Source: Streptomyces albus subsp. chlorinus
Lineage (GTDB): Bacteria > Actinomycetota > Actinomycetes > Streptomycetales > Streptomycetaceae
NCBI RefSeq assembly: GCF_013302895.1
Contig: NZ_VJOK01000001.1
Location: forward strand, 7,363,378-7,427,377
DNA: 64,000 nucleotides
Direction: 5' to 3'
Shown: piece after piece, positions 8,118 to 16,090 of the stretch
Position numbering within the stretch: position 1 is the first letter of the stretch
How the letters are laid out: the number at the start of each line of letters is the position of its first letter
The notes under the pieces: generated by a model
What the model saw: the letters and a program-made list of their open reading frames with translations, nothing else
Database searches by the model: none
Told to the model about the DNA's origin: nothing
Position numbers and translations under genes: made by a program

Positions 8118-9602
8118 TTATACCGCGCCCTCGTTATGAGGTGATTTCCGTGATTTCAGCGAGGTGGGAGAGCGGCGGGGCACCGAGAGGTCCGGCCCGG
8201 ACAGCGAGCACGACGCCTCCGGGGGAGCAGCCTTGCCCGGGGCCGGGCCGGTGCCTGGCCGGTCGGCGGACTCGCGGGTCGCGCTCGCTTCCGCCGTCTT
8301 CTCCTGAGGCCGCCGCCGCGCCGCCGTGCGGAGGACCAGTTGCAAGGCACCGAGCAGCAGCACGGTTGCCAGGGCGCTGTGCCATAGCAGGGCGTCCAGG
8401 CGTCCGGCGGACAGATAGGCGCCTACGGCGACGGCCGCCAGCGCGCACACCGCGCGGTCCACGATCGACTCGACCGACAGCAGTGTGGCCCGCGGGGCGT
8501 GGGCGGGCACGGCGTCGTTGACCAGCTTGCGCTGGACCGGATAGGCGAAACCGGTGGCTGCGGCGAACAGGCAGAGCAGCACGACGACCGTCCAGGGTCC
8601 ACCGAGGGCGACGCCCGCCAGGCAGCCCGCGAGGGCGAGGCTGAGCAGGGAGACCCAGGCCACCGGTGACAGGCGACGACCGAGCCACTGGGGGCGCGCC
8701 GCCCCCACGGCCTCCGCCACGGTCATGGCGGCGAGCACCCCGCCGTGCGAGGACGCGTCGATGCCGTGGTCGAACAGGATCGGCTGGAACAGGTTGACCT
8801 GGCAGATCCGGGACAGCGTGAACACGGCCACGCCCTGCGCCATCACCAGGGCCAGCCACGGCGAGGAGGCGACACAGCGCAGCGCGGCCCTCGCCTCTCC
8901 CAGCGAGGTGCCTCTCCCGCGGCCGCCTCCCGCGCCGGATGCTTTCCCCGTGCGGCCCGGCAATCGGGCACCGTCGGCCCTGGCCGGGGAGGCCAGCCGG
9001 GGCAGGGCCACTGCGCAGGCCAGGGACCCCGCCGCGCTCACGGCGCTCAGCACGTACGGGGCGGGGTGGGCGAGCGCCATCAGCGGCCCGACCAGTGGCC
9101 AGCACACGACCTTCGCGGCGAGTCCGAGCGCCCGTGCCGTGCCCTCCGCCCTGAGATAGTGCTGGTCGCACCCCTCGGCACGCAGCCCGTCGTACAGGTA
9201 GGCGCTGGCAGCTCCCGAGGTGAGGGAGCGGCCGGCGGCAATCGCGAGGAAGTGGACGAGGAACCCGGTGTACGAGGCGCTGAAGACCGGGGCGAGGTTC
9301 GCCGCCGTCATCACGACCGCGCCGGCCCGCAGGCAGTTGCGGGCGCCGATGCGGTCGGCGATCAGCCCGGTCGGGACCTCGAAGAGGCAGAAGGCCACGT
9401 AGTAGATGCTCTGGATACCGAAGATCTGCCCGTCGGAGAGTCCGGCGTCCTTCTGGTACGCGTAGAACACCGGCATCCACCACAGCAGGTTGAACAGCAG
9501 CTGGAAGCCGTAGCCCAGCCGGATGATGCGGCGGGCGGTGACGGTCGGAGCGCCGGCCGCGGGCCGTGCGCGGCAGCGCGGTCGCGGGAGACGGGCGCTC
9601 AC
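8118..9602 (-). CDS. MFS transporter, likely exporter of the ATP-grasp operon product
   Basis: The product has 494 residues with about 12 predicted membrane segments. The segment FEVPTGLIADRIGARN is the MFS loop 2-3 motif. The GTG at 9602 overlaps the stop of the upstream dikinase gene (GTGA), so this is the last gene of a coupled three-gene operon. An Arg-rich, poorly conserved N-terminus suggests that a start about 20 codons later is possible. The C-terminal ~70 residues after the last helix are Pro/Ser/Arg-rich and cytoplasmic. Given its neighbours, export of a peptide-like product is the simplest role (inference). Confidence 0.85.
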   Translation of the reverse strand: MSARLPRPRCRARPAAGAPTVTARRIIRLGYGFQLLFNLLWWMPVFYAYQKDAGLSDGQIFGIQSIYYVAFCLFEVPTGLIADRIGARNCLRAGAVVMTAANLAPVFSASYTGFLVHFLAIAAGRSLTSGAASAYLYDGLRAEGCDQHYLRAEGTARALGLAAKVVCWPLVGPLMALAHPAPYVLSAVSAAGSLACAVALPRLASPARADGARLPGRTGKASGAGGGRGRGTSLGEARAALRCVASSPWLALVMAQGVAVFTLSRICQVNLFQPILFDHGIDASSHGGVLAAMTVAEAVGAARPQWLGRRLSPVAWVSLLSLALAGCLAGVALGGPWTVVVLLCLFAAATGFAYPVQRKLVNDAVPAHAPRATLLSVESIVDRAVCALAAVAVGAYLSAGRLDALLWHSALATVLLLGALQLVLRTAARRRPQEKTAEASATRESADRPGTGPAPGKAAPPEASCSLSGPDLSVPRRSPTSLKSRKSPHNEGAV

Positions 9603-11611
9603 AGCGCGTAGGGGCGGATCTGGACCAGGCGGAAGTCACCCTGGTCGGTCAGCAGCCACTCGATGTCCAGAGGGCGGTCCACCTCGGGTGCGCTGAAGTG
9701 GGACTGGAGCAGCCGCCCGGTCAGCGACAGGTCCGCGAGCCGGGCACGGATGCCCGCGGACAGCTCCTCGCCCGCGGTGCCGAGGGCGACGGTGCGGCCG
9801 CCGCCTTCGACGGTGTTGTAGAGGTACTGCTGCGGCAGGACGCCTCCCTCGACGACCTGTTCGGGAGAGCCCGGCGAACAGTTGAGATAGACGGTGCGGA
9901 AGTCCTCGCGCCGGGTCGGGTCGCAAGTCACCAGGACGCCGCCGAGCGTGGCGGGGACGTACACCTGGATGATCACGCCCATGTACGTGTCGTCCAGGGA
10001 TATGCCCGCCTGGTGACGCAGCCGCACGCTGCGCGGTGACAGCAGGGAGGCCCACACCTGCCGCACCGCGTCGAGAAGCTCGTCCTCGCCGCGCACAGTG
10101 GTGACGGAGTCGTAGACACCGGCCGCGGAGAAACCCGGAAGGTCCTCGGCGTTGGAGGAGGAACGCACCACGAGGCGGCCGTCCCCGGCGAGCGGCGCTG
10201 GCACGGCCCGGGTGATCTGCTCGGCGACGGATCCGGGCACCGGAGCGTGCCGGATCAGATGCTGGATCTCCAGGCAGAGCGCGTCGAGCACCTCGGTGGC
10301 GCCGAGTTCGAGGGCCATCTTCAGTTTGCCGATGCCCTGCTGGAGCGCCGGGGAGGAGGTGAGGAAGCGGTGCTGGAGGGAGAAGGGCAGGGCGACACCG
10401 TCCGGGGCCCCGACCGTGCCGGCGACGAAGGCGGTCGCGGCCGCGCGGAGTTCCGCGGGGGAGGGCGTGCACAGTCCGAGCCGGGCCGCGAGGTGACCGT
10501 AGAGGTTCTCCCGCGGCGGCCGGGGGCGGGCGTAGAAGGCGGTGAGGTCAGCGGTGCGGCTGTCGAGCACGTGGTGCAGTTCCCCGAGGTTGGCCGCTTT
10601 GGTGCCGTAGCGGTCGCGGTCGGACGCGCGCAGCCGGTGCAGGGACAGCACGGGCGCGTCCTCCAGGAGCGGTGGCTCCAGCCGGATCCGCTGCTGGTGC
10701 CAGGCCGGGGCGCGCAGCTCGGGCGCCTGCTCCAGCCGCGTCAGGCTGATCTCGTCCTCGCGGACCCGGTAGCGGACCCAGGCGCCGTCCAGGCCGTCCT
10801 TCTCGACGAGTTCTTCCAAGTCGCGGACGATCGCGTTGGGGATGTCCCACCCGGAGGCGAGGACGTTGGTGTGGGACAGCGGGGTCGTCGGCGCGGTGTT
10901 GATGAATCCGGCCACCCGCTGCACGTCGTCCGGCAGGCGGGGCATGGCGACGATGTCCGACCAGCCGAGTCCGCCGGCCGCGGCCTCGTACTCCTTCGTG
11001 GTCCGGAAGCAGCGCAACCGGCCCGTGACCTCCCCGGGGTGGAGCGGAGTCCTGGCCCTGGTGCCGAAGAGTTCGTGGCCGAGGATGCGCGGCACCCGCT
11101 GCTCGCTGACCTCGGCCAGTTCCTCCTCCTGGCGGTGGTTGGCGGGCTTGAGCAGGAGCGGCAGCCTGGCATCGACGCGTTCCCGGACGAAGGTGTAGAA
11201 GAACTCCAGCAACGCTCCGTCCATGGTGTCGGCCTCGGTCGTCTCCAGCACGAGAAAGGTGCGCTCGTGGCCTTCCGGTCCTTCCTCGGCGTGGAGGGAC
11301 AGTACTCCGAGCAGGAAGCGGCGGTCCGGGGCCATGTAGACGGAGGCGTTGAACTCGTCCAGCGAGGCGTCGAGTTCGCTGACGTCCATGCCGAGGACGC
11401 GGGTGGCGATGTAGTCGGCGTGGAACGGGTGCGCGGCCGTGTCGAGCAGGTGCCAGGTGTCTTCGGCGCGGTCGACCACGACCTTCAGGTACGGGTGGCC
11501 GGCCAGGACGCCGGACAGTGTGCGGAACAGCGGCAGCGACAGGTGCTCACCGACCACTGTGCGGTCGGCCACGGGCTCCCGGGCGCCGGTGGTGAGCGGT
11601 GGGGTGCTCAT
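9599..11611 (-). CDS. Permuted PEP-synthase/glucan-water-dikinase-like phosphotransferase
   Basis: The product has 670 residues. The C-terminal part (from about residue 335) is a PPDK/PEP-synthase ATP-binding domain: YGTKAANLGEL, VVRSSSNAEDLPGFSAAG and a terminal IEWLL..GDFRLVQIRP. Before it lies a swivelling phosphohistidine segment, TTPLSHTNVLASGWDIPN, with His247 in the S-H-x-x-x-x-A pattern. PEP synthase and PPDK have the order ATP domain then His domain. Here the His comes first, as in plant glucan water dikinases. Residues 1-200 match nothing recognised and may hold the acceptor site. ATG 11611 overlaps the ATP-grasp stop (ATGA). It may activate a substrate by phosphorylation for the ligase; this is inference. 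Confidence 0.7.
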   Translation of the reverse strand: MSTPPLTTGAREPVADRTVVGEHLSLPLFRTLSGVLAGHPYLKVVVDRAEDTWHLLDTAAHPFHADYIATRVLGMDVSELDASLDEFNASVYMAPDRRFLLGVLSLHAEEGPEGHERTFLVLETTEADTMDGALLEFFYTFVRERVDARLPLLLKPANHRQEEELAEVSEQRVPRILGHELFGTRARTPLHPGEVTGRLRCFRTTKEYEAAAGGLGWSDIVAMPRLPDDVQRVAGFINTAPTTPLSHTNVLASGWDIPNAIVRDLEELVEKDGLDGAWVRYRVREDEISLTRLEQAPELRAPAWHQQRIRLEPPLLEDAPVLSLHRLRASDRDRYGTKAANLGELHHVLDSRTADLTAFYARPRPPRENLYGHLAARLGLCTPSPAELRAAATAFVAGTVGAPDGVALPFSLQHRFLTSSPALQQGIGKLKMALELGATEVLDALCLEIQHLIRHAPVPGSVAEQITRAVPAPLAGDGRLVVRSSSNAEDLPGFSAAGVYDSVTTVRGEDELLDAVRQVWASLLSPRSVRLRHQAGISLDDTYMGVIIQVYVPATLGGVLVTCDPTRREDFRTVYLNCSPGSPEQVVEGGVLPQQYLYNTVEGGGRTVALGTAGEELSAGIRARLADLSLTGRLLQSHFSAPEVDRPLDIEWLLTDQGDFRLVQIRPYAL

Positions 11612-13056
11612 GCGGCGACCTCCTCGACCTCGTGTCCCGCTGCGTCCCGCCGGGCAAGAGGGCCGGCGGCGGGCGTGGACTGTGCGGTGGGGGCCGTGCC
11701 GGGCGTGGCGGGTGGCAGCACGGTGGGCAGCGCGTCCACCAGCGTCGTGCAGTCGCGGAGCACGGTGTGCGCGTCGGTGGCGGTCAGCAGGCACAGGGCC
11801 GCCATCGTGTTCGCTCCGGCGGCGGGGTCGTAGGCCGGCACGGTGCTGCCGTCGGGCAGGGAACTGTCCGGGACGACCGACAGGGTGCTGCCCTCGCTCA
11901 GTGCGACGGCCTCCTCCACCGCGGAGAAGTCCCAGACCCTGCGGTCGGGCCAGGCCCCGCCGTCGCGGTCCACCGCGAGGACGACCAGGGACCCCGCGGC
12001 GCTGCGCGCCTCCTCGGGACCCAGTGCCCGCTCGGGCCAGGCGACCGGTCGGCCCAGGAGGTGGTCTACCAGCATGCCGACGAGGTCGAGTCGGTAGACC
12101 TCCTCGATCTGGGGGACGGTCATCGCTCCTCCGAAGCGGGCTGCTGTCTCGATCAGCCACATGCGTCCGCCGGGACCGAGCTTGATCTCGGTGTGCGTAC
12201 CGCAGTCGCGCAGTCCGAGGGCGTCGACGGCCTCCCGGGCGAGGGCCACGACACGGGCCTGGAGATCCGTGGGGAGCGGCGCCGGGATGATGCCGGCGCG
12301 TTCGGTGAACGGCCGCACCGTGGGCATCCGGCCACTGACGCAGACGGGGTGGAAGACGCCGTGGGCCACCACGCCCTCGACGCTGACGTAATCGCCCCAC
12401 CCCGGCTCGTCGAACCAGTCCGCGGTGGCGCCGGTCACGATCTGTTCCACCACGAAGTGCGCGTGGGCATCGGAGACATGGAGCTCCGCGAAGCCCAGCT
12501 GAGCGGATTCGGCCATCACCTCCTGCGAGCGCCGCCATGCGGCGGCGGCCTCCCGCGGGGAGCCGATGATCTGGTGGGCGGTGGACCCCGCGCTCCAGGC
12601 CGCCTTCAGCAGCAGGGGGCAGGGCAGGGCGGCGGTGGCCTCCTGGAGGTCTGTGGCCGTGGCGACAGGACGGAACGCCGGCTGCGGCAGGCCCTGCTGT
12701 TGCCAGGTGTGCCGCATCATCCGCTTGTCGCGGGCGAGCCTTGCCGAGCCTCCCGCTCCCGCGAGACCGAGGGCCTCGCAGGCTTCGGCCACGGCGACGA
12801 CCGCGTACTCGGAGAAGGTGAGCACCGCGTCCGCCCCCACGGCCTCGGCCCGGGAGACGATCAGCGATACCAGGTCGGTCCGTTCCGCCTCGGCGGGCGA
12901 CGCGACCGAGGCACACAGACTGTCGGCGGACGCGGCGACCGCGGACGGAAGCGCGCTGAGCGCCAGCAGATGCACTTCCGCTCTGGCGGCTGCCCGGGAC
13001 AGGACGTAGCCGAGCGGCGGACCACCCTTGGCGTGCACCAACAGCACCGTGCTCAC
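11608..13056 (-). CDS. ATP-grasp carboxylate-amine ligase
   Basis: The product has 482 residues. An N-terminal Rossmann-like pre-ATP-grasp domain (STVLLVHAKGG) leads into an ATP-grasp core at about residues 110-310, as in L-amino-acid ligases and carnosine-synthase-like enzymes. The metal/ATP motif appears as WLIETAARFGG with Glu303; the usual E-x-N has Ala in place of Asn, which is unusual. The start is the GTG at 13056, after AGGGAGA. It is the first gene of a run in which every gene overlaps the next. The likely reaction is ATP-dependent amide bond formation via an acyl phosphate. The amino and carboxyl partners are unknown. Confidence 0.78.
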   Translation of the reverse strand: MSTVLLVHAKGGPPLGYVLSRAAARAEVHLLALSALPSAVAASADSLCASVASPAEAERTDLVSLIVSRAEAVGADAVLTFSEYAVVAVAEACEALGLAGAGGSARLARDKRMMRHTWQQQGLPQPAFRPVATATDLQEATAALPCPLLLKAAWSAGSTAHQIIGSPREAAAAWRRSQEVMAESAQLGFAELHVSDAHAHFVVEQIVTGATADWFDEPGWGDYVSVEGVVAHGVFHPVCVSGRMPTVRPFTERAGIIPAPLPTDLQARVVALAREAVDALGLRDCGTHTEIKLGPGGRMWLIETAARFGGAMTVPQIEEVYRLDLVGMLVDHLLGRPVAWPERALGPEEARSAAGSLVVLAVDRDGGAWPDRRVWDFSAVEEAVALSEGSTLSVVPDSSLPDGSTVPAYDPAAGANTMAALCLLTATDAHTVLRDCTTLVDALPTVLPPATPGTAPTAQSTPAAGPLARRDAAGHEVEEVAA

Positions 13057-13446
13057 TGAAGTTTGTCTCCCTTCGCGTGTCCGATCGAGGTCGCGGGCGG
13101 TGGCCCGGCCCCGCTGTCCGGCGCCCGGGCCTCTTGGGCCGGCGGAGCGCCCGGTGACGCGACGCGTGTCTCACGAGCGGTCACCGCATGCGTACTCAAG
13201 GGAATCAGGCGACCGGTACCAGGAACGCCGCACAGGGGCCGGTGCCGATCAGGCAAATGCCAAAGATGTGAACGGCGCTGTCCGGGTGTGAAGGTTCTGT
13301 GATCAGGTATAGGCGCACTTTGCGGTGGGAAGTGCCCCGCACTGCGCAGGTCGGCCGGAAACCGGGCATGAGGGTGATTCGCACGGGATAGGCATCGCGG
13401 TGTCACCCCGACCTGATCGGTTGAAACATGGACGGAAAGGCTGTGC
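13057..13446. promoter_or_regulatory. Divergent intergenic region, ATP-grasp operon / PAS-LuxR gene
   Basis: This is 390 bp with no supported gene, between two divergent starts. It must hold both promoters. The part near 13240-13320 is lower in GC than its surroundings (for example AATGCCAAAGATGTGAACGG), which fits a promoter. No clear operator symmetry was found. Confidence 0.4.
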
Positions 13447-14751
13447 GTGGATGAGTGCGGGCTCAAGGCACTGCTGGAGCATCTCCCCGTGTTCTGGTGG
13501 GAAGCCGACGGGCAGTGGCGGCCTCTGGAGTGGGGCGGCGGCGCCTTCGCCGGCCTGCCCACCGTGCAGCGCTTTCTCCACCGCACGCGGCGGGAAACAC
13601 CTTTGCGGGGACACTCCGAGAAGGGCGGCGGCCACGGGCTTGTCCTGTTCGACGGCCGGACCTTCGAGGTGAGATGGCTCCTGGCCGGGAGCGGGGACCT
13701 GAGCCGTGTCCGCGGGCTCGCGAGGGAGACAGGCGCGCAACCCGCGCCCGGACGCCGGTCGGCGGCCTTCGCGGAATTCGCCGACCTGGCACCGGCCGCG
13801 GCCTTCATCCGCGACAGCGAAGGCCGCTACCTGTGGGCCAACCACTCCTACGCGTACCTCTACGGCACCACACCGGAGCAGGTCATCGGCAGCCGGATCG
13901 AGGACGTCGACCTTCCCTCCGACGCCGCGCAGTTCCGTGCCCTGGACCAGGAAGTCCTCACTCGTGGCAAGCCGGTGCGCCACACCTTGAGCTTTCGCCG
14001 CTCGGACGGCAGCACAGGACGGGCGGCCGGCCACCGCTTCCCGGTGGAGGAGAACGGCCGAACCTGCGTCGCCGGAATCTATGTGGACATCACCGAGCAC
14101 ACCCGCGCGATGGACCAGCGCCGGGAGGCCGAGGAGAACCTGCGGGCGCTGCGCGACCACAGCGGCCTGCCCTGCGCGCTGCTTTCGGCCGACGGCCGGA
14201 TCGAGGAGGCGGGTGCGGCCACCGCCGAACTCTTCGGGACACGCCTGTCCGACCTGGTCGGGCGCCGGGCGGACACCCTGCTCGCCGCCACGCCGGAGCT
14301 TCACCAACTCCGCCTCGCCTGGGAGAAGCTGATCACGCGCCGCGTCAGGCGGATGGAGGTCTCCGCCATGCTCCTCGACGCCCGGGGGCGGCAGCGCCGC
14401 GCACAGGTCCACCTGGCCACGGTGAGCCGCCGGTCCGCCGGCCGCGCCGCGCGCGTGTGGGCCGTCGTCACCCACCAGAGCCTCGCCCACGAGGCGCATC
14501 CCCCGCTCACGGCCGCGCAGCTCCGTATACTGTCCCTCCTCGCGCAGGGCAGCACCAACGGCGAGATCGCCACCTCGCTGAAGCTCTCCCGGCAGGCCGT
14601 GGACTACCACCTCAGCCGGCTCCGCGACCTCCTGGGCGCCGCCACCAGACCCGCCCTCGTCGCCCGCGCCTACGTCCTCGGCCTCCTCGCCCCCCGTACC
14701 TGGCCGCCGCGCCCGACCCCGACCACCCTCCCGCCCCTCGGCTCCGCCTGA
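13447..14751 (+). CDS. PAS-domain LuxR-type transcriptional regulator
   Basis: The product has 434 residues. A first N-terminal sensor region (LLEHLPVFWWEADGQW) is followed by a canonical PAS domain at about residues 115-215 (FIRDSEGRYLWANHSYAYLY, later YVDITEHTR). A second PAS-like segment (PCALLSADGRIEEAGAA) comes next, then a LuxR/GerE helix-turn-helix near residues 350-410 (LTAAQLRILSLLAQGS...EIATSLKLSRQAVDYHLSRL). The start is the GTG at 13447, with GGAAAGG upstream. It lies head-to-head with the ATP-grasp operon and upstream of the toxin operon, so either could be a target. The signal could be a small molecule or redox state. Confidence 0.85.
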   Translation: MDECGLKALLEHLPVFWWEADGQWRPLEWGGGAFAGLPTVQRFLHRTRRETPLRGHSEKGGGHGLVLFDGRTFEVRWLLAGSGDLSRVRGLARETGAQPAPGRRSAAFAEFADLAPAAAFIRDSEGRYLWANHSYAYLYGTTPEQVIGSRIEDVDLPSDAAQFRALDQEVLTRGKPVRHTLSFRRSDGSTGRAAGHRFPVEENGRTCVAGIYVDITEHTRAMDQRREAEENLRALRDHSGLPCALLSADGRIEEAGAATAELFGTRLSDLVGRRADTLLAATPELHQLRLAWEKLITRRVRRMEVSAMLLDARGRQRRAQVHLATVSRRSAGRAARVWAVVTHQSLAHEAHPPLTAAQLRILSLLAQGSTNGEIATSLKLSRQAVDYHLSRLRDLLGAATRPALVARAYVLGLLAPRTWPPRPTPTTLPPLGSA

Positions 14752-14914
14752 ACGCCTGCACCTTCGTTCTCGACCGGGACGGGCGCCACGAAAGCGTTGC
14801 CCACAGCCGGCGGGGACGCTTTTCCGCGGGGCGGGGCCGCGCGGGGTGATGTCACAGGAGTGCGTTCTTTGTCACGAGCCTGTGCCTTCACAGGGCCTGA
14901 CCAGCGACTTTCTT

Positions 14915-14944
14915 GCATCCTGAGGCGCGACGGTGTCAGGATGC
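14915..14944. promoter_or_regulatory. Perfect 9-bp inverted repeat upstream of the toxin operon
   Basis: GCATCCTGA and its exact complement TCAGGATGC are separated by 12 bases. The 3' arm ends 40 bp before the ATG of the SseB-like gene, the first gene of the operon. The position suits an operator or a 5'-UTR hairpin. It was identified by symmetry only. Confidence 0.45.
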
Positions 14945-14984
14945 GGGCGTTCGGCGAAGTGATCACACGTTCGGGAGAGGCACG

Positions 14985-15422
14985 ATGGTGCGGCTGGCGG
15001 ACCTGGTGGCTGCCGAGCAACAGGCTGCCGAGATGTCCACGGCGTCCCGGCGGCGCTTCCAGGACTTCCTCGCCGGATTCCGGGCCTCGGTGGTGCTGGT
15101 GCCCTTCGACGACGGCGGAGGGCTGTACTCGATCCAGTTGGGCGGAATCCGCTGGATCACGGCGTTCTCCAGCGAGGAGACACTCTCCCGCTTCCTTTTG
15201 ATGCGGCACTTGTACGGAGAGCGCGGCTACCGGGCCGTTCTCGGCGCGCGGCTGCTGGACGCCGTCGCACCAGCCGTGTCCGGCCCTTGCGGCATCGCGC
15301 TGGACGCCGGAAGCGAGAACGGCCGCGTGCTGCCGCCGGTGGCGGGTGTGGTACCGGAGCAGGCGGCGGTTGAGCAGCGCCTGCGCGCAGAGGTGAACGG
15401 ATCTTCAGGGGTGAGGGCATGA
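14985..15422 (+). CDS. SseB-like domain protein, first gene of the toxin operon
   Basis: The product has 145 residues. The core FQDFLAGFRASVVLVP.. and ..SIQLGGIRWITAFSSEETL resembles the N-terminal SseB fold, a small domain often coded beside type VII secretion and ESX-like genes in actinomycetes. GGGAGAGG lies five bases before the ATG at 14985. The TGA overlaps the ATG of the next gene (ATGA), and the chain of overlaps continues into the toxin gene, so it is part of the same transcript. A chaperone or secretion-accessory role is likely but unproven. Confidence 0.6.
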   Translation: MVRLADLVAAEQQAAEMSTASRRRFQDFLAGFRASVVLVPFDDGGGLYSIQLGGIRWITAFSSEETLSRFLLMRHLYGERGYRAVLGARLLDAVAPAVSGPCGIALDAGSENGRVLPPVAGVVPEQAAVEQRLRAEVNGSSGVRA

Positions 15423-16090
15423 GTGGCGAGGAACCGGAGCTGGCGGCACCGAAGTCCGCGCTGAACCTCATCACCAAGGGCATCAACGACGCCCTCGCGG
15501 AACTGGAGGAGCTCGGCATGGTCGGGGAGGCCGGGGTGGGAAGGGGCTTCTCCGAAGTGGCGCTGAACAGTCTCCAGCTGGGGCACGGTGGGCTGACCTC
15601 GGCTTTCGGTGACTTCTGCGACCGGTGGGAGTGGGGCGTACGCGCCTTGATACAGGAAGGGAACTCGTTCGCCGAGGGCGTCGGCCTCTCCGCCGGGACG
15701 CTGCACCAGCAGGACCAGTACATCCAGGGCGCCCTCAAGGTCGCGGTGAACGCCGGTATGGGCAACCCGTACGCGACCGAGGAGGAGATCACCGGCAAGG
15801 ACTGGGGAGAGGTGCTGTCCGACAACGCCTACACGCAGATCCGCGACGCCGACTACAGCGCCGAGTCCTTCCAGAAAGCCCGCGACACCAGCGTCCAGGC
15901 GTGGAAGACCGCCGCCTGGGACGCCGGCACGGCGACGGCCTCGCCCGTGACGGACATCGTCGACGCGGCCGGGCTGCGCGACGACGTGAACGCGAAGCTG
16001 CGGGAGACGATCGGCCCCCCGCCCGGGGAGCAAGCCCCTGAGCAGCGGACGGCCACACAGGCCGGGCCTTCGTCGGCGGGTGCCGGCTGA
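15419..16090 (+). CDS. Uncharacterised alpha-helical ESX/T7SS-associated protein
   Basis: The product is 223 residues, mostly helical, with no signal peptide and a disordered Pro/Gln/Ala-rich tail. It has no recognised catalytic motif. It contains a W-x-W pair (DRWEWGVRA) and long amphipathic helices that recall WXG100-type partners. The ATG at 15419 overlaps the SseB-like stop and its TGA overlaps the toxin ATG (TGATG). The tight coupling to the toxin suggests a secretion partner, chaperone or targeting factor for it. Confidence 0.65.
   Translation: MSGEEPELAAPKSALNLITKGINDALAELEELGMVGEAGVGRGFSEVALNSLQLGHGGLTSAFGDFCDRWEWGVRALIQEGNSFAEGVGLSAGTLHQQDQYIQGALKVAVNAGMGNPYATEEEITGKDWGEVLSDNAYTQIRDADYSAESFQKARDTSVQAWKTAAWDAGTATASPVTDIVDAAGLRDDVNAKLRETIGPPPGEQAPEQRTATQAGPSSAGAG

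Noticed and set aside
9599..13174. 1191-codon version of the dikinase gene
   Set aside because: The first 520 codons lie across the ATP-grasp gene in another frame and are Arg/Pro-rich. ATG 11611 overlaps the ligase stop and begins the real protein.
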